A DNA stretch of 59,297 nucleotides from Gammaproteobacteria bacterium (GCA_028819565.1 JAPPLD010000021.1:1-59297), one strand, 5' to 3'; positions 18,307 to 28,988 are shown, counted from the first letter of the stretch. Program-made: numbers and translations. The notes: generated from the sequence alone by a model not told the origin.

Positions 18307-19234
18307 TGACCGTCTCCTCGGCAGGCGCCTGAAGAAGGGAAGTGTCCAGCATCTTCAGGATCAGGTCCTCGTAGTTCAGCCCGGCTGCTTCGGCGGCCAT
18401 CGGCAGCAGGCTGTGGTGACGCAGGCCCGGCGCGGTGTTCACTTCGAGCAGCCACGGCCGGTCCAGCTCGTCCAGGATCAGATCCACCCGGCCGTATCCT
18501 TCCGCCCCGGTGCATTCGAAGGCGCGAAACGCCAGTGCCGCCAGTTCGCGTTCCATCGCCTCCGGCAGGCCGCATGGGATGTCGTACCGGGTGTCTTCCG
18601 ATTCGTACTTGGCCTGGTAGTCGAAAAATTTGTTCTGCGGGCACAGGCGGATAATCGGCAGCGCCTCCTCCCCCAGGATCCCGACCGTGTATTCGGTGCC
18701 TTGCGCCAAGCGCTCCAGCAGGATCCTCGATCCGTGCTGCTGAGCCTCCTCGACGGCGGGCGGCACGTCTTCGGCCTGGCGTGCAAAGATCACGCCGATG
18801 CTGGAACCCTGGTCCACCGGCTTGACCACCAGCGGCAGGCCCAGTTCCTCGCACTGCTCTTCCAATCGGTCCGGGTCCGCCAATGCCCCCTTCGGCGTCG
18901 GCAGGCCAGCCCGCCACCAGCGTTCCTTGGTCTCCAGCTTGTCCATGCAAATGCGCGAAGCCTCCGGACCGCTTCCGCTGTACGGCAATCCCATCTCTTC
19001 CAGCACCTGCTGCACTTCGCCGTCCTCGCCGCCGATCCCGTGCAGGGCCAGGAAACAGCGGTCGAAGCCCTGTTCCGAAAGCTGCGGCAAGGTCTCGCGC
19101 TGCAAGTCGACCGCGCTGGCCTCGACATCGCGCGCGCATAGGGCCTCGTAGGCGCACTGCCCGGAAATCAGCGAGATCGGCCGCTCCTCGGACCAGCCGC
19201 CCATCAGCACCGCGACGCGTCCGTATTCGCTCAT
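18299..19234 (-). CDS. ddl: D-alanine--D-alanine ligase
   Basis: 311 residues. ATP-grasp enzyme making D-Ala-D-Ala for the peptidoglycan stem. Visible are the N-terminal MGGWSEERPISLISG loop with the substrate-binding Glu, FLALHGIGGEDGEVQ, the ATP-binding LPLVVKPVDQGSSIGV, and the catalytic GYGRVDLILDELDRPWLLEVNTAPGL end with metal-binding Asp and Glu. Starts inside the murB stop (ATGA overlap). Confidence 0.97.
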   Translation of the reverse strand: MSEYGRVAVLMGGWSEERPISLISGQCAYEALCARDVEASAVDLQRETLPQLSEQGFDRCFLALHGIGGEDGEVQQVLEEMGLPYSGSGPEASRICMDKLETKERWWRAGLPTPKGALADPDRLEEQCEELGLPLVVKPVDQGSSIGVIFARQAEDVPPAVEEAQQHGSRILLERLAQGTEYTVGILGEEALPIIRLCPQNKFFDYQAKYESEDTRYDIPCGLPEAMERELAALAFRAFECTGAEGYGRVDLILDELDRPWLLEVNTAPGLRHHSLLPMAAEAAGLNYEDLILKMLDTSLLQAPAEETVNG

Positions 19235-20118
19235 CCGGCCTCCCCCAAGATGCGGACTTCCAGTTCCAACCGCACCCCGCTGTGTTCTTCGACGGTTCTC
19301 TGGATGTGGTCGATCAGCCGCTCAATGTCGGCCGCGCTCGCCGTTCCTTCGTGAACAATGAAGTTGGCGTGCGTTTGGCTGACTTCGGCCCCGCCGATCC
19401 GGCAGCCTTTGAGGCCCGCCTCCTCGATCAACCGTGCGGCATGGCCGCCCGGAGGATTGCGGAACACCGATCCGCCGCTCGGCAGCGAGACCGGCTGGGT
19501 GGCTCGGCGGCGGTCCATCAGTTCACGCAGACGACGCTCCGGCTGTGCTGGATCTTCGGCCCGTTCGAGGCGGAACGTCCCGGCCACGACGCCGTGCCCG
19601 GCGGGAACCTCCGCGAAGCGGTAGCCAAACCGGATCTGTTCAGTCGCAAATTCATGACGGGTCCCCTGCCGATCCACGGTTTCGATGGATTCGACGAATC
19701 CCCAGATCTCGGAGCCGGCCGCACCGGCATTCATCGCCAGGGCGCCACCAACCGTGCCGGGGATGCCGGCCAGGAATTCCAATCCGCTCCAGCCCGCCGC
19801 CGCGGTGAGCGTTGCCAGGCGGGCGCACGGGGCGCCGCCCTCGGCCCGGACCCGCGGGGGTTCCAGCACGATCTCGGACAGCGGCTCGCGCAACTGGATC
19901 ACCACCCCACGCATGCCGCCGTCGCGCACCAGCACGTTGCTGCCCCGCCCCAACCAAGTCAGAGGCACGTCCGTCTCAAGCCCGGCCAGGTAGGTGCTCA
20001 GGTCGTCGATGCTGTTCGGCGCGAACACCCGATCCGCCGCGCCGCCGCACCGCCAAGTCGTATGCTCGGCCATGGGCACCTGCCGATGCTCGCCGACGAT
20101 TTCCGCCGCCATGATCAC
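19231..20118 (-). CDS. murB: UDP-N-acetylenolpyruvoylglucosamine reductase
   Basis: 295 residues. FAD- and NADPH-dependent reduction of UDP-GlcNAc-enolpyruvate to UDP-MurNAc. FAD-binding LGRGSNVLVRDGGMRGVVI near 57 and GIPGTVGGALAMNAGAAGSEI near 118 are clear, as is the serine of SGGSVFRNPPGGHAARLIE, the proton donor region. Length and the absence of an extra C-terminal insertion make it a type II (short) MurB. ATGA overlaps with both murC and ddl. Confidence 0.96.
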   Translation of the reverse strand: MIMAAEIVGEHRQVPMAEHTTWRCGGAADRVFAPNSIDDLSTYLAGLETDVPLTWLGRGSNVLVRDGGMRGVVIQLREPLSEIVLEPPRVRAEGGAPCARLATLTAAAGWSGLEFLAGIPGTVGGALAMNAGAAGSEIWGFVESIETVDRQGTRHEFATEQIRFGYRFAEVPAGHGVVAGTFRLERAEDPAQPERRLRELMDRRRATQPVSLPSGGSVFRNPPGGHAARLIEEAGLKGCRIGGAEVSQTHANFIVHEGTASAADIERLIDHIQRTVEEHSGVRLELEVRILGEAG

Positions 20119-21539
20119 GATGCCTCCCTTTGGGTGAACTGCGCAGGCAACTGCGCCGCCCAGCCCTCGATGCTGCCCGCCCCCATGGTCAACAGCACGT
20201 CGCCGGGGCGCAGGATTTCCAACAGCGCCGGGAATAGTTGCTCGCCGCCCGCAGCACGTACGGGCTGCGCGCCCAAGTGTTCCAGCGCCCGGGCCAGCGA
20301 ATCGCTGTCGGCACCCGGAATCGGCGCCTCGCCCGCCGGATACACGTCCAGCAGGAGCAATGCATCGGCCTCGCCCAGAGCCCGGACCATGGATTCGAAC
20401 AAATCCCGCGTACGGGTGTAACGGTGCGGTTGAAAGACCAGCACCTGCCTTCTGTCGGGATAGACCTGTCGTGCCGTCGCCAGAGTCGCTGCGATTTCGG
20501 TCGGGTGATGACCATAGTCATCTACCCACGGGATGTCGCCGCCGCCGGGCAGCGGTCCATGCGCTTCGAACCGCCGGGCGATCCCGGAAAACCCTTCCAG
20601 GGCCTGAGCCACCGTCTGCAGCGGAACACCCAAGTCCCGCGCCACCGCCACCGCGGCCAGCGCATTCAAGACGTTGTGTGTGCCGGGCAGCGCAAGGCGG
20701 ACCCGAAGTTCCTCCCCCGAATCCGCAACCTGCAGGGTGAAGACGCTGCCAGATCCATCCGGCTCGATCCCGGTTGCACGCAAATCTGCGTCCGGGGTCT
20801 CAATCCCGTAGGTGACAACCTGCCGACCCAGGTTTGAGCGCAGGGCTGCCAGGCGCGGATCATCCGCACAAAGCACCGCCAATCCATAGAACGGGAGGTT
20901 CTGCAGGAAGCTGTGGTACGCCTCGGCCAGTTTCTCGATGTCTCCGTCGTAGTTGACCAAGTGGTCGTTGTCGATGTTCGTCACCACCGCGACCAGCGGG
21001 CTGAGGTGCAGGAAGGATGCATCACTTTCGTCCGCCTCGCAGACCAGATAATCGCCCTCGCCCAGCGTGGCGTGCGAGCCGCTGTGCCAGATCCGGCCGC
21101 CGATGATGGAGGAAGGACCGAGACCGGCCTCGGTCAGCAGGTGGGCAATCAGGCTGGTAGTGGTGGTCTTGCCGTGCGTACCGGCCACGGCGATGCCGTG
21201 GCTGAAGCGCATCAATTCTCCGAGCATCACCGCACGCGGCACGACGGGAATGTGCGCGGCTTGCGCGGCCTGCCACTCCGGGTTTTCGGGCGGGACTGCG
21301 CTGGAGACGACGACCACGTCGGCCCCTGCAACGACGTCGGCCTCGTGGCCAATCCGGATGTTGGCGCCCAATTCGCGCAGACGCCGGGTTTGTGCATTCT
21401 CTTTGAGATCGCTGCCGGAAACGGTATAACCCAAGCCGCACAGGACTTCGGCGATGCCGCTCATGCCAGCACCGCCGATCCCGATGAAATGGACCTGCCG
21501 GATATGCCGCATCGGCATGTGACGGCGCGTCGCGTTCAT
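20115..21539 (-). CDS. murC: UDP-N-acetylmuramate--L-alanine ligase
   Basis: 474 residues from ATG 21539, chosen for its ATGA overlap with murG. Adds L-alanine to UDP-MurNAc. Rossmann motif VHFIGIGGAGMSGIAEVL near the start, the Mur ligase P-loop GTHGKTTTTSL near 120, the metal-site EADESDASFL, and the C-terminal HPTEIAATL and FQPHRYTRTRD segments are all present. ATGA overlap with murB. Confidence 0.97.
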   Translation of the reverse strand: MNATRRHMPMRHIRQVHFIGIGGAGMSGIAEVLCGLGYTVSGSDLKENAQTRRLRELGANIRIGHEADVVAGADVVVVSSAVPPENPEWQAAQAAHIPVVPRAVMLGELMRFSHGIAVAGTHGKTTTTSLIAHLLTEAGLGPSSIIGGRIWHSGSHATLGEGDYLVCEADESDASFLHLSPLVAVVTNIDNDHLVNYDGDIEKLAEAYHSFLQNLPFYGLAVLCADDPRLAALRSNLGRQVVTYGIETPDADLRATGIEPDGSGSVFTLQVADSGEELRVRLALPGTHNVLNALAAVAVARDLGVPLQTVAQALEGFSGIARRFEAHGPLPGGGDIPWVDDYGHHPTEIAATLATARQVYPDRRQVLVFQPHRYTRTRDLFESMVRALGEADALLLLDVYPAGEAPIPGADSDSLARALEHLGAQPVRAAGGEQLFPALLEILRPGDVLLTMGAGSIEGWAAQLPAQFTQREAS

Positions 21540-22597
21540 GTGCAGAACTCCAGCAGGCATTCGGCGACGTCCCCGGCGGCATCCGGGTGAGCCCGGCGCA
21601 GTGCCGCCCGGCTCATCTCGACCAGCGTGGCACGATCCCGCGCCAATTCGGCGAGGCGCAGCGCCAGCCGCTGCGGGGTGAATTCATCCTGTTCCCAGAC
21701 TTCGGCCGCGCCGTCCTCGGCGTACTGACTCGCGTTGTCGAACTGATGCCCGTCGGCGGCATGGGGATACGGCACCAGCACCGCCCCGCGCGCACTGGCC
21801 GCGAGTTCCGCCAAGGTCATCGCGCCGGCCCGCGCCAGCACGAGGTCGGCCCACACATACGCCTGATCCATCTCTTCGATGAACGCATCCAGCCGGGGCT
21901 CTGCCTCCGAGGGGTAACGCCGGGCGACCGGCGTCGGGTCCGAGCCGGTCTGATGCCAGATCGAAGGCCGGCAGTCCTCGGGCATGACACGCAAGGCCTC
22001 CGGCACCACGAGATTGAAGACTTCAGCGCCCTGGCTGCCGCCAACCACGAGCAGTCGCAGCGGCCGCATCGGGGCTTCGGGCGATAGCGGTTGCGCGCAC
22101 AACGAAACCCGGACCGGATTGCCGAGGTGGATTCCGCCGCGGATACCGCGCACGTCGGAGAAGCCCAGCAGCACACGTGCCGCGAAGCGGGCCAGCACGC
22201 GATTGGTCAGTCCGGCCACCGCGTTCTGTTCATGAACGATCAAGGGCACCCGGCACAGCAGCGCCGCCAGTGCCACCGCGGACGACGCGTAGCCACCCAT
22301 GCCGAGAACCACTGCCGGACGGTGCTTCAACAACAGTCCGATTCCGAGGGTCACCGCCCACAGCACACGCGGCATGACACCGATAAGGCCCAACAGGCCG
22401 CGCCGCCGAGGCGCCCGCAACGGCATCCAGACAATTGGGAATCCCGCCTGGGGCACGAGCCGCGCCTCCAGTCCGGTCCGGGTCCCGACCCACTGCACCG
22501 GCACGCCGTGTTCGCGCAGGCGTTCCGCTACCGCCAGTGCCGGAAACACATGTCCGCCGGTCCCGCCAGCCAGAATCATCACGGGTCGGGTGCTCAC
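21536..22597 (-). CDS. murG: Lipid II synthase MurG (GlcNAc transferase)
   Basis: 353 residues. Transfers GlcNAc to lipid I on the cytoplasmic face of the inner membrane. GT-B fold: first glycine loop in ILAGGTGGHVFPALAVAE near 8, second loop MGGYASSAVALAA near 105, and the donor-site region LVVGGSQGAEVFNLVVPEAL near 185 followed by RAGAMTLAELAA near 258. ATGA overlaps with ftsW before it and murC after it. Confidence 0.97.
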   Translation of the reverse strand: MSTRPVMILAGGTGGHVFPALAVAERLREHGVPVQWVGTRTGLEARLVPQAGFPIVWMPLRAPRRRGLLGLIGVMPRVLWAVTLGIGLLLKHRPAVVLGMGGYASSAVALAALLCRVPLIVHEQNAVAGLTNRVLARFAARVLLGFSDVRGIRGGIHLGNPVRVSLCAQPLSPEAPMRPLRLLVVGGSQGAEVFNLVVPEALRVMPEDCRPSIWHQTGSDPTPVARRYPSEAEPRLDAFIEEMDQAYVWADLVLARAGAMTLAELAASARGAVLVPYPHAADGHQFDNASQYAEDGAAEVWEQDEFTPQRLALRLAELARDRATLVEMSRAALRRAHPDAAGDVAECLLEFCT

Positions 22598-23739
22598 GCA
22601 GATCTCCTGCGCCTGGTTTTCGTTCTGTCGCCCGGCAGGATCTCCGCCTCATAGCGCGCGCGCCACAGCAGGCCGAGACCGGCAAGCGTCGCAAGCAGCG
22701 AACTGCCGCCTGCGCTCATCAGGGGCAAGGTCAGCCCCTTGGTCGGCAGCGCACCCATGTTCACCGCAATGTTGACGAAAGCCTGAAGGCTGATCCACAG
22801 CCCGACCCCGTAGGCGACCGCAGCGGCAAAGTGCTGCTCCCTCGCCTGCGCCTGACGGGCAATGCGAAATGCCGCCATGAGGAACATCACGAACAGGACG
22901 ATGATGATCACGGCCCCGATCAGACCTAGTTCCTCGGCCGCCACGGCGAACACGAAATCGGTGTGCATCTCCGGCAGGTAGAAATGCTTCTGCACCCCCT
23001 CGCCGAGCCCGCGTCCCCACATTCCCCCGCTGCCGATCGCGATCAGCGACTGAGTCAGCTGGTAGCCGCTGTTGAATGGATCCGCCCAGGGATCCAGAAA
23101 ACTCTGGATGCGCATCAGTCGGTACGGTGCGGCGATCGCCAGACCGCCCATTGCCACCACAGCGCAGATTGCGCAACCGAGCAACGCACGCAGGTAGCCG
23201 CCGCACAGAAACAGCATGCACAGCGCGGTCGCCGCGATCACGCAGGCGGTTCCGAAATCGGGTTCCAGAAGCAACAGCAAGACGGTCAGGGCCACGATGC
23301 CGAGCGGCAACAGGATGCCCCGCACGCGGGTCTCCAGCAGCGTCCCGTGCTGCGCCACATATGCCGCCATCCACAAGACCAGCGCCGGCTTGATCAGTTC
23401 CGACGGCTGAAAGCGCACCGGACCCAAGTCCAACCAGCGCGTGCTGTTGTTGACCGTATGGCCAAGCCCCGGAATCAGCGCCAAGGTCAGCAGCGCCAAG
23501 GAGAATACCCCGTACCAGGGCGCCAGCTTGCGGTGTACGGACAGCGGGATCCGGGCCAGAACCAGCGCCCCTAGAACGCCGACCGCCATGAGCAGGGACT
23601 GGTGCTTGAAGTAGTACAACGCATCGCCATGCAGGTTCGCCGACACCTCCACCGAGGCGGAGGTCATCGCCACGAGCCCGATCGCCAGCAGCATGGCGGC
23701 GATATACAGATCAGGCGAGGGCGAATGTTGTTCGTTCAT
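22594..23739 (-). CDS. ftsW: Septal peptidoglycan polymerase FtsW
   Basis: 381 residues, SEDS family, about ten membrane segments. With FtsI it polymerises septal glycan strands from lipid II. Conserved RWLDLGPVRFQPSELIKPALVLW near 98 and the GxGLGEGVQKHFYLPEMHTDFVF region near 243, containing the catalytic-loop Glu/His/Asp cluster, are present, as is the LPLMSAGGSSLLATL helix near the end. ATGA overlaps with murD and murG. Confidence 0.97.
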   Translation of the reverse strand: MNEQHSPSPDLYIAAMLLAIGLVAMTSASVEVSANLHGDALYYFKHQSLLMAVGVLGALVLARIPLSVHRKLAPWYGVFSLALLTLALIPGLGHTVNNSTRWLDLGPVRFQPSELIKPALVLWMAAYVAQHGTLLETRVRGILLPLGIVALTVLLLLLEPDFGTACVIAATALCMLFLCGGYLRALLGCAICAVVAMGGLAIAAPYRLMRIQSFLDPWADPFNSGYQLTQSLIAIGSGGMWGRGLGEGVQKHFYLPEMHTDFVFAVAAEELGLIGAVIIIVLFVMFLMAAFRIARQAQAREQHFAAAVAYGVGLWISLQAFVNIAVNMGALPTKGLTLPLMSAGGSSLLATLAGLGLLWRARYEAEILPGDRTKTRRRRSA

Positions 23740-25091
23740 GTGGCTGATTCCTGCAGGGCACGCACCCGGGCGATGAAATCCTCGCCGCGTTCCTCGAACC
23801 CCGAGTACTGGTCATAACTCGCACAGCCGGGAGACAACAGCACGCAATCGCCGGGCTCGGCCAGTTCGGATGCCTGTTGCACCGCCTCCGCGAGATCGGC
23901 TGCCTGGACGATCGGCGCGCAGTCGGCCCAGGCCTGCGCCATGGCCTGGGCCGATTCCCCGAACAGCACCACGGTGTGTGCGTGTCGCGACAGCGTGAGA
24001 GTCGCGCGCCTAAGATCTTCCTGCTTGCCCTGCCCGCCGGCAATTAGCACGCAGGGCCGCGCGAACGCCGACAGAGCCGCCTGCATGGCGCTCAGGTTGG
24101 TGGCCTTCGAATCGTTGACCCAGCGAATACCGTTGAATTCCGCGACTGGCTGCAACCGGTGCGGCAGGCCCTCGAACGAACTCAGGCCGGGTGCCGCCTG
24201 CTCCGGGCGCACGCCGAACGCCTCCGCCAAGGCGAGCGCCGCCAGCGCATTGGCCCAGTTGTGCCGCCCCTCGAGTTGCAACTCGCCACAGGGCAGCAGC
24301 CGGTTCCAGCCTTGGCACAGCCAAGTTTGCCCGTTGTGTTCGCGCAGGCCGAAATCGCCGTCGTGCTGCGGGACGTCGAGCCCGAAACTGACCGCCCGGC
24401 CAGCCGTGATACCGGGGCGGGTGTTGGAGTCATCGCGGTTGAACACCGCCACCTCGGCATGCCGGTAGAGACGGTGCTTGATTTCGCGGTACGCCTCGAA
24501 GCTGCCGTGGCGATCGATGTGGTCCGGGTTGAGGTTTAGCAGGCTCGCGGCCCGGCAGTGCAGGGTCTCGGTCGCTTCGAGTTGGAAGCTCGACAGTTCC
24601 AACACGTAGGCATCCGGCGCCGGTTCGCGCAGCAGCGACAGCGCGGGCGGGCCGAGATTGCCGCCGGTCTCGGTCTCGAGACCCGCTTCCTTGAGCAGGT
24701 GCGCCACCAGCAGCGTGGTGGTGCTCTTGCCGTTGCTGCCGGTAATGCCTAGCACCGGCGCATTCGCCTCGTGGGCGAACAGTTCAATGTCCCCGTACAC
24801 CTGGGCACCCCCTGCCCGCGCAGCGCGCAGCGCCGGGTGGTCGAGCGAAACGCCGGGACTTACGATCACGGTATCCGCACTCTCGAATTCCCTGAGATCC
24901 GGGTCGCCGGACACCACCGACGCTTCCGGGCAGTCCTCCCGCAGCCGGGTCAGCGCCTGTTCCTTGGGCGCGCTGTCCCAAACCGTGAACGGTTCGTTGC
25001 GGCGATGCAGGTAGTGCGCCACCGACAGGCCGGTGACGCCTAAGCCCACGACCAGGGTTCGCATCGTCACGGGGGTAGTAGTCGAAACCAT
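23736..25091 (-). CDS. murD: UDP-N-acetylmuramoyl-L-alanine--D-glutamate ligase
   Basis: 451 residues. The ATG at 25091 has an excellent Shine-Dalgarno (AAAGGAGG, 7 bases upstream), which decides against the in-frame Met at residue 10. Adds D-glutamate to UDP-MurNAc-L-Ala. Rossmann start LVVGLGVTGLSVAHYL, P-loop [19 protein letters not shown] near 112, the ELSSFQLE catalytic segment and NDSKATN in the C-terminal domain are seen. Starts 12 bases after mraY, one of the few non-overlapping joints of the cluster. Confidence 0.97.
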   Translation of the reverse strand: MVSTTTPVTMRTLVVGLGVTGLSVAHYLHRRNEPFTVWDSAPKEQALTRLREDCPEASVVSGDPDLREFESADTVIVSPGVSLDHPALRAARAGGAQVYGDIELFAHEANAPVLGITGSNGKSTTTLLVAHLLKEAGLETETGGNLGPPALSLLREPAPDAYVLELSSFQLEATETLHCRAASLLNLNPDHIDRHGSFEAYREIKHRLYRHAEVAVFNRDDSNTRPGITAGRAVSFGLDVPQHDGDFGLREHNGQTWLCQGWNRLLPCGELQLEGRHNWANALAALALAEAFGVRPEQAAPGLSSFEGLPHRLQPVAEFNGIRWVNDSKATNLSAMQAALSAFARPCVLIAGGQGKQEDLRRATLTLSRHAHTVVLFGESAQAMAQAWADCAPIVQAADLAEAVQQASELAEPGDCVLLSPGCASYDQYSGFEERGEDFIARVRALQESAT

Positions 25092-25103
25092 GGCTTCCCT
25101 CCT

Positions 25104-26180
25104 TTACCGAACTTTCAGGGTGGCCAGTCCCAGCAACACCAGAACCACCGTGATGATCCAGAAACGGACCGCGATACGGGGTTCCGGCCAGCCACGCAAC
25201 TCGAAGTGGTGGTGCAACGGCGCCATGGCGAAGATGCGCCGGCCGGTGAGCCGGTAGGAGACCACCTGCAACACCACCGACAGGGTTTCCATCATCATCA
25301 CGCCGGCCATCAGGATCAAAACGAGCTCTTGGCGCAGCATGACCGCCACCGCGCCGAGCGCGGCACCGATCGCGAGCGCGCCGACGTCACCCATGAAGAC
25401 CTGCGCCGGATAGGTGTTGAACCACAGGAATCCGAGCCCCGCCCCCACCAGCGCCGTGCAATACACGATCATCTCGCCAGCCAGCGGGACATGCGCGATG
25501 CCAAGGTACTCGGCGAACTCCACGTGCCCGGTGGCGTAGGCGCACACGGCCAGCCCGCCAGCGATCAGCACCGACGGCATGATGGCGAGACCGTCGAGAC
25601 CGTCGGTCAGGTTGACCGCATTACTCATCAGCACCAGCATGAACGCGGCCAGCGGCACAAACGCCCAGCCCAGGTCGAACTGCCACTCCTTGATGACCGG
25701 GAATACCATGCGGGTCTCCACCGGGTCGGTCGCGCTGGCGTACAGTGCAAGAGCGATGCCGACCCCGGCCAGCACCTGCAGCGAGAACTTGAGGCGCGCG
25801 GTGATGCCGCGGCCATTGCGGAACTTGTAGAAGTCGTCGAGGATGCCGATCAGCGCGTACAGCACGGTGACCGCCATCAGCACCCACAGGTAGCGGTTGT
25901 CCCAGGACCCCCACAGCAGCACCGAACCGAGCAATGCCAGAATGATCAGCACCCCGCCCATGGTCGGCGTGCCGCCCTTGGACTGATGCGAGGCCGGTCC
26001 GTCGTCGCGCACCGTCTCGCCGATGTCACGCGTCTGCAGCCAGCGAATCACCGCCGGGCCGATCAGCAGCGCGATGCCGAGGGCCGTCAGCAGCGCCAGG
26101 ATGCCGCGGACCGTCAGGTACTGGAACAGCGCGAAACCGGGGTCGAACCGTTCGAGGGAAGCAAAAAGTTCAAGCAGCAT
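25104..26180 (-). CDS. mraY: Phospho-MurNAc-pentapeptide transferase
   Basis: 358 residues from ATG 26180 (MLLELF), the family start; the frame open upstream is inside murF. Ten-segment membrane enzyme that makes lipid I from UDP-MurNAc-pentapeptide and undecaprenyl phosphate. Conserved [16 protein letters not shown] loop near 65, the catalytic [13 protein letters not shown] near 190, the [23 protein letters not shown] segment near 260, and the [15 protein letters not shown] loop near 322. Overlaps the murF stop by 11 bases. Confidence 0.97.
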   Translation of the reverse strand: MLLELFASLERFDPGFALFQYLTVRGILALLTALGIALLIGPAVIRWLQTRDIGETVRDDGPASHQSKGGTPTMGGVLIILALLGSVLLWGSWDNRYLWVLMAVTVLYALIGILDDFYKFRNGRGITARLKFSLQVLAGVGIALALYASATDPVETRMVFPVIKEWQFDLGWAFVPLAAFMLVLMSNAVNLTDGLDGLAIMPSVLIAGGLAVCAYATGHVEFAEYLGIAHVPLAGEMIVYCTALVGAGLGFLWFNTYPAQVFMGDVGALAIGAALGAVAVMLRQELVLILMAGVMMMETLSVVLQVVSYRLTGRRIFAMAPLHHHFELRGWPEPRIAVRFWIITVVLVLLGLATLKVR

Positions 26181-27525
26181 TGGCCTCTTCCTCCGGCATG
26201 AGCCGCGCCACCAGGCGCTCCAGTCGCGCCGCGCGCGAGCCTTTGACCAGCACCGCGTGCTGGGAACCGATTTGCGCCCGCAATTCGGCCGACAGTGCTT
26301 CCACGTCCGTGCAGGTCTGCCCACCCGAACCGAATGCGCGGGCGGCACGCACGGCATGCGGACCCAGCACGTAGAGCCGGGACACGCCGGCCTTGCGCGC
26401 GTAGTCGGCCACCTCCTCGTGGCACTCCGCGCTGTACAGGCCGAGTTCCTTCATCTCGCCCATGACCATCCAGGACTCCCTTCCCTGCGCCACCAGCACG
26501 TCGATGGCCGCATGGAAAGACCCGGGGTTGGCGTTGTAGCTGTCGTCGATCAATTGCGCGCCGCCGTAGCCCTCGACCAGCCGCAGCCGGCCTCCGACTT
26601 CAAGCTGGAAACCCGAGAGCGCCCGTGCCGCCCGCTGGAACGGCACGCCCAGCGCCACCGCCAACGCGACCGAGCAAGCCGCGTTGCGCGCGTTGTGTAT
26701 GCCAGCCAGCGTCCATTCGACCTCGACGTTCTCGCCGCTGTGGCGGAATTCAAGCCGCGACGGGGTACAGGGATATGCGTAGACGTCCGCCTGCACATTC
26801 AGGTCCGCCGCGAACGTCAGCACCTCGTGCGGAGCGGCGGCGGTCCGCCACTGGAACGCGAACCCGTCCTCGGCGTTGATCACCGCGACGCCCTCCGGCC
26901 CCAGGCCTTCGAAGATCTCGGCCTTCGCACGGGCCACGCCCTGCAGGCTGCCAAAACCTTCCAGGTGTGCCTGCGCGGCACAGGTGATGGTGGCCGCCTG
27001 CGGTCGCGCCAGCGCCGTCAGCTGCCGAATCTCGCCCGGATGGTTGGCGCCCATTTCGATTACCGCGTAGCGATGACTATCGTCCAGGCCCAGCAGGGTC
27101 AGCGGCACGCCGATGTGGTTGTTCAGGTTGCCCGACGACGCCAGCGTGCGGTCCTCGCTGCTCAAAATCGCGGCCGTCATCTCCTTGGTCGTGGTCTTGC
27201 CGTTACTGCCCGTGATGCCTGCCACCGCGACGCGATGTTCCGCGCGCCATTTCGCGGCGATCCGTTGCAGCGCCGTGAGCGTGTTCGGGACCACGATCTG
27301 CGGACAGTTCACGGCGAGCTCGCGCGCCGCCATCACCCCCACCGCGCGGTCTTCGCACTGTGCCGCGAAGTCGTGCCCGTCGAAATTCTCGCCCTTCAGA
27401 GCCACAAACAGTTCCCCGTCCTTCAGGGTCCGGCTGTCCGTGCCAACCCCCTTGACGGGCGCATCCGCGCCCTTGAGTTCGCCATCGACCCAAGCCGCCA
27501 ATTGCGCCAGTTGCATCGCCTTCAT
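26170..27525 (-). CDS. murF: UDP-MurNAc-tripeptide D-alanyl-D-alanine ligase
   Basis: 451 residues. Adds D-Ala-D-Ala, the Ddl product, to the tripeptide precursor. N-terminal [20 protein letters not shown] uridine-binding domain, P-loop [14 protein letters not shown] near 104, MGANHPGEI metal site near 158, and [18 protein letters not shown] near 320 identify MurF. ATGA overlap with murE, 11-base overlap with mraY. Confidence 0.97.
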   Translation of the reverse strand: MKAMQLAQLAAWVDGELKGADAPVKGVGTDSRTLKDGELFVALKGENFDGHDFAAQCEDRAVGVMAARELAVNCPQIVVPNTLTALQRIAAKWRAEHRVAVAGITGSNGKTTTKEMTAAILSSEDRTLASSGNLNNHIGVPLTLLGLDDSHRYAVIEMGANHPGEIRQLTALARPQAATITCAAQAHLEGFGSLQGVARAKAEIFEGLGPEGVAVINAEDGFAFQWRTAAAPHEVLTFAADLNVQADVYAYPCTPSRLEFRHSGENVEVEWTLAGIHNARNAACSVALAVALGVPFQRAARALSGFQLEVGGRLRLVEGYGGAQLIDDSYNANPGSFHAAIDVLVAQGRESWMVMGEMKELGLYSAECHEEVADYARKAGVSRLYVLGPHAVRAARAFGSGGQTCTDVEALSAELRAQIGSQHAVLVKGSRAARLERLVARLMPEEEANAA

Positions 27526-28988
27526 GCGTCTGCCTCCAACGCCGCGTGCACGGCGGCATGGTCAGAAAACGGTCGCGTTTTCCCGGCTGCGATCTGCTCG
27601 GATTCGTGGCCCTTGCCGGCAATCAGCACCACCTCGCCGGGGGCCGCTTCCCGAACTGCCTGGCGGATCGCCTCCGCGCGGTCATGTTGCACCGCGACGG
27701 GCGCGGATTTCGGGATGCCCTTCAGGATGTCCTCGACGATTCGCTCGGGTGCCTCGCTGCGCGGGTTGTCGTCGGTCAGGGTCACCCGGACGGCCAGTCG
27801 CTGCGCCACCTCGCCCATGCGCGGGCGCTTGCCCCGGTCGCGGTCGCCGCCGCAACCGAACACGCAATGGATGTCCGCCCCGAAATGCTCGCGCAACGCG
27901 CCAAGCGCCGCTTCCAGCGCATCGGGCGTATGCGCGTAATCGATGAACACCGGGCCCGGCGCCTGGGCCACGCGCTCCAGCCGGCCCGGCACCGGCGACA
28001 GGCCTTCCATCGCCACCGCCACTTTCTCCATCGGCACGCCCCGCGCCTGCACGGCGGTCGCCGACAGCAGCAGGTTCATCACATTGAAACGACCGTACAG
28101 GCCCGGCACCTGCACGGCGTGAGTCTCGCCGCCTGCCGTCCACTCGAACGACAAGCCCTCCGCCGTCAGCCCGGTCACGCGCGCGGTCGACTCTGCTGAT
28201 GCGTCCATCGCGCAGGTATGAACCTGCGCCTTCGATTCCATCTGCTCGGCGAGTTCGTGCCCGAACGGGTCGTCGATATTGATGACGGCGCGTTCCGGCT
28301 TGAGTTCCGTGAACAGGCGCCGCTTGGCCGCGGCATACCGCTCCGGGGTCTGGTGGTAGTCGAGGTGATCGCGCCCCAGCGTGGTGAACACCGCCGTCTC
28401 GAAGTGCACCGCATCGCAGCGATGCTGGTCCAGGGCATGCGATGAAACCTCCAGTACGGCGACCGTGTCGCCGCGTTGCGCCATGTCGAAGAGTTCCTCC
28501 TGCAGCCGCACGGCATCCGGCGTGGTGTGGCCGGTCTCGTGTAGGGCACTCAACCGACCGGCGCCCAAGGTCCCGATAACGCCGCAGGACTGTTCCAGTG
28601 CGCCCAGGATCTGTGCAATCAAGTGGCTGGTGGAGGTCTTGCCGTCAGTGCCGGTGATGCCGATGACCGGTAATTGCGCCGAAGGGTCGCGGTAGAAGCG
28701 CCCAGCGATCGCGCTGAGCGAGCGGGACAGGTCCGGCACCGCCACGCACGGGACGTCCGTCCGGGGCTGCGCCTGGTTCGGGTCCGGTTCGTAAATCACC
28801 GCTGCCGCGCCCTTCCCGAGCGCCTCGGGTAGCCCCTCGAGGCCATGCCGCCGGGTTCCCCGGCAGGCTGCAAAAAGGTCCCCGGGACGGATCGCCGCGC
28901 TACGGCACTGAATGCCGGCGATCGCGCAGTCCCGGGGAACGGGGGCAAACCCTTCAAGTAAATCCGACAGTGATGCCTGCAGGCTCAT
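27522..28988 (-). CDS. murE: UDP-MurNAc-L-Ala-D-Glu--meso-diaminopimelate ligase
   Basis: 488 residues. Adds the third stem-peptide residue. P-loop GITGTDGKTSTSHL near 112, EVSSHALDQHR near 179, and the C-terminal DNPRSEAPERIVEDIL near 398. DNPR is the motif linked with meso-diaminopimelate rather than lysine specificity, as expected for a Gram-negative. ATGA overlaps with ftsI and murF. Confidence 0.97.
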   Translation of the reverse strand: MSLQASLSDLLEGFAPVPRDCAIAGIQCRSAAIRPGDLFAACRGTRRHGLEGLPEALGKGAAAVIYEPDPNQAQPRTDVPCVAVPDLSRSLSAIAGRFYRDPSAQLPVIGITGTDGKTSTSHLIAQILGALEQSCGVIGTLGAGRLSALHETGHTTPDAVRLQEELFDMAQRGDTVAVLEVSSHALDQHRCDAVHFETAVFTTLGRDHLDYHQTPERYAAAKRRLFTELKPERAVINIDDPFGHELAEQMESKAQVHTCAMDASAESTARVTGLTAEGLSFEWTAGGETHAVQVPGLYGRFNVMNLLLSATAVQARGVPMEKVAVAMEGLSPVPGRLERVAQAPGPVFIDYAHTPDALEAALGALREHFGADIHCVFGCGGDRDRGKRPRMGEVAQRLAVRVTLTDDNPRSEAPERIVEDILKGIPKSAPVAVQHDRAEAIRQAVREAAPGEVVLIAGKGHESEQIAAGKTRPFSDHAAVHAALEADA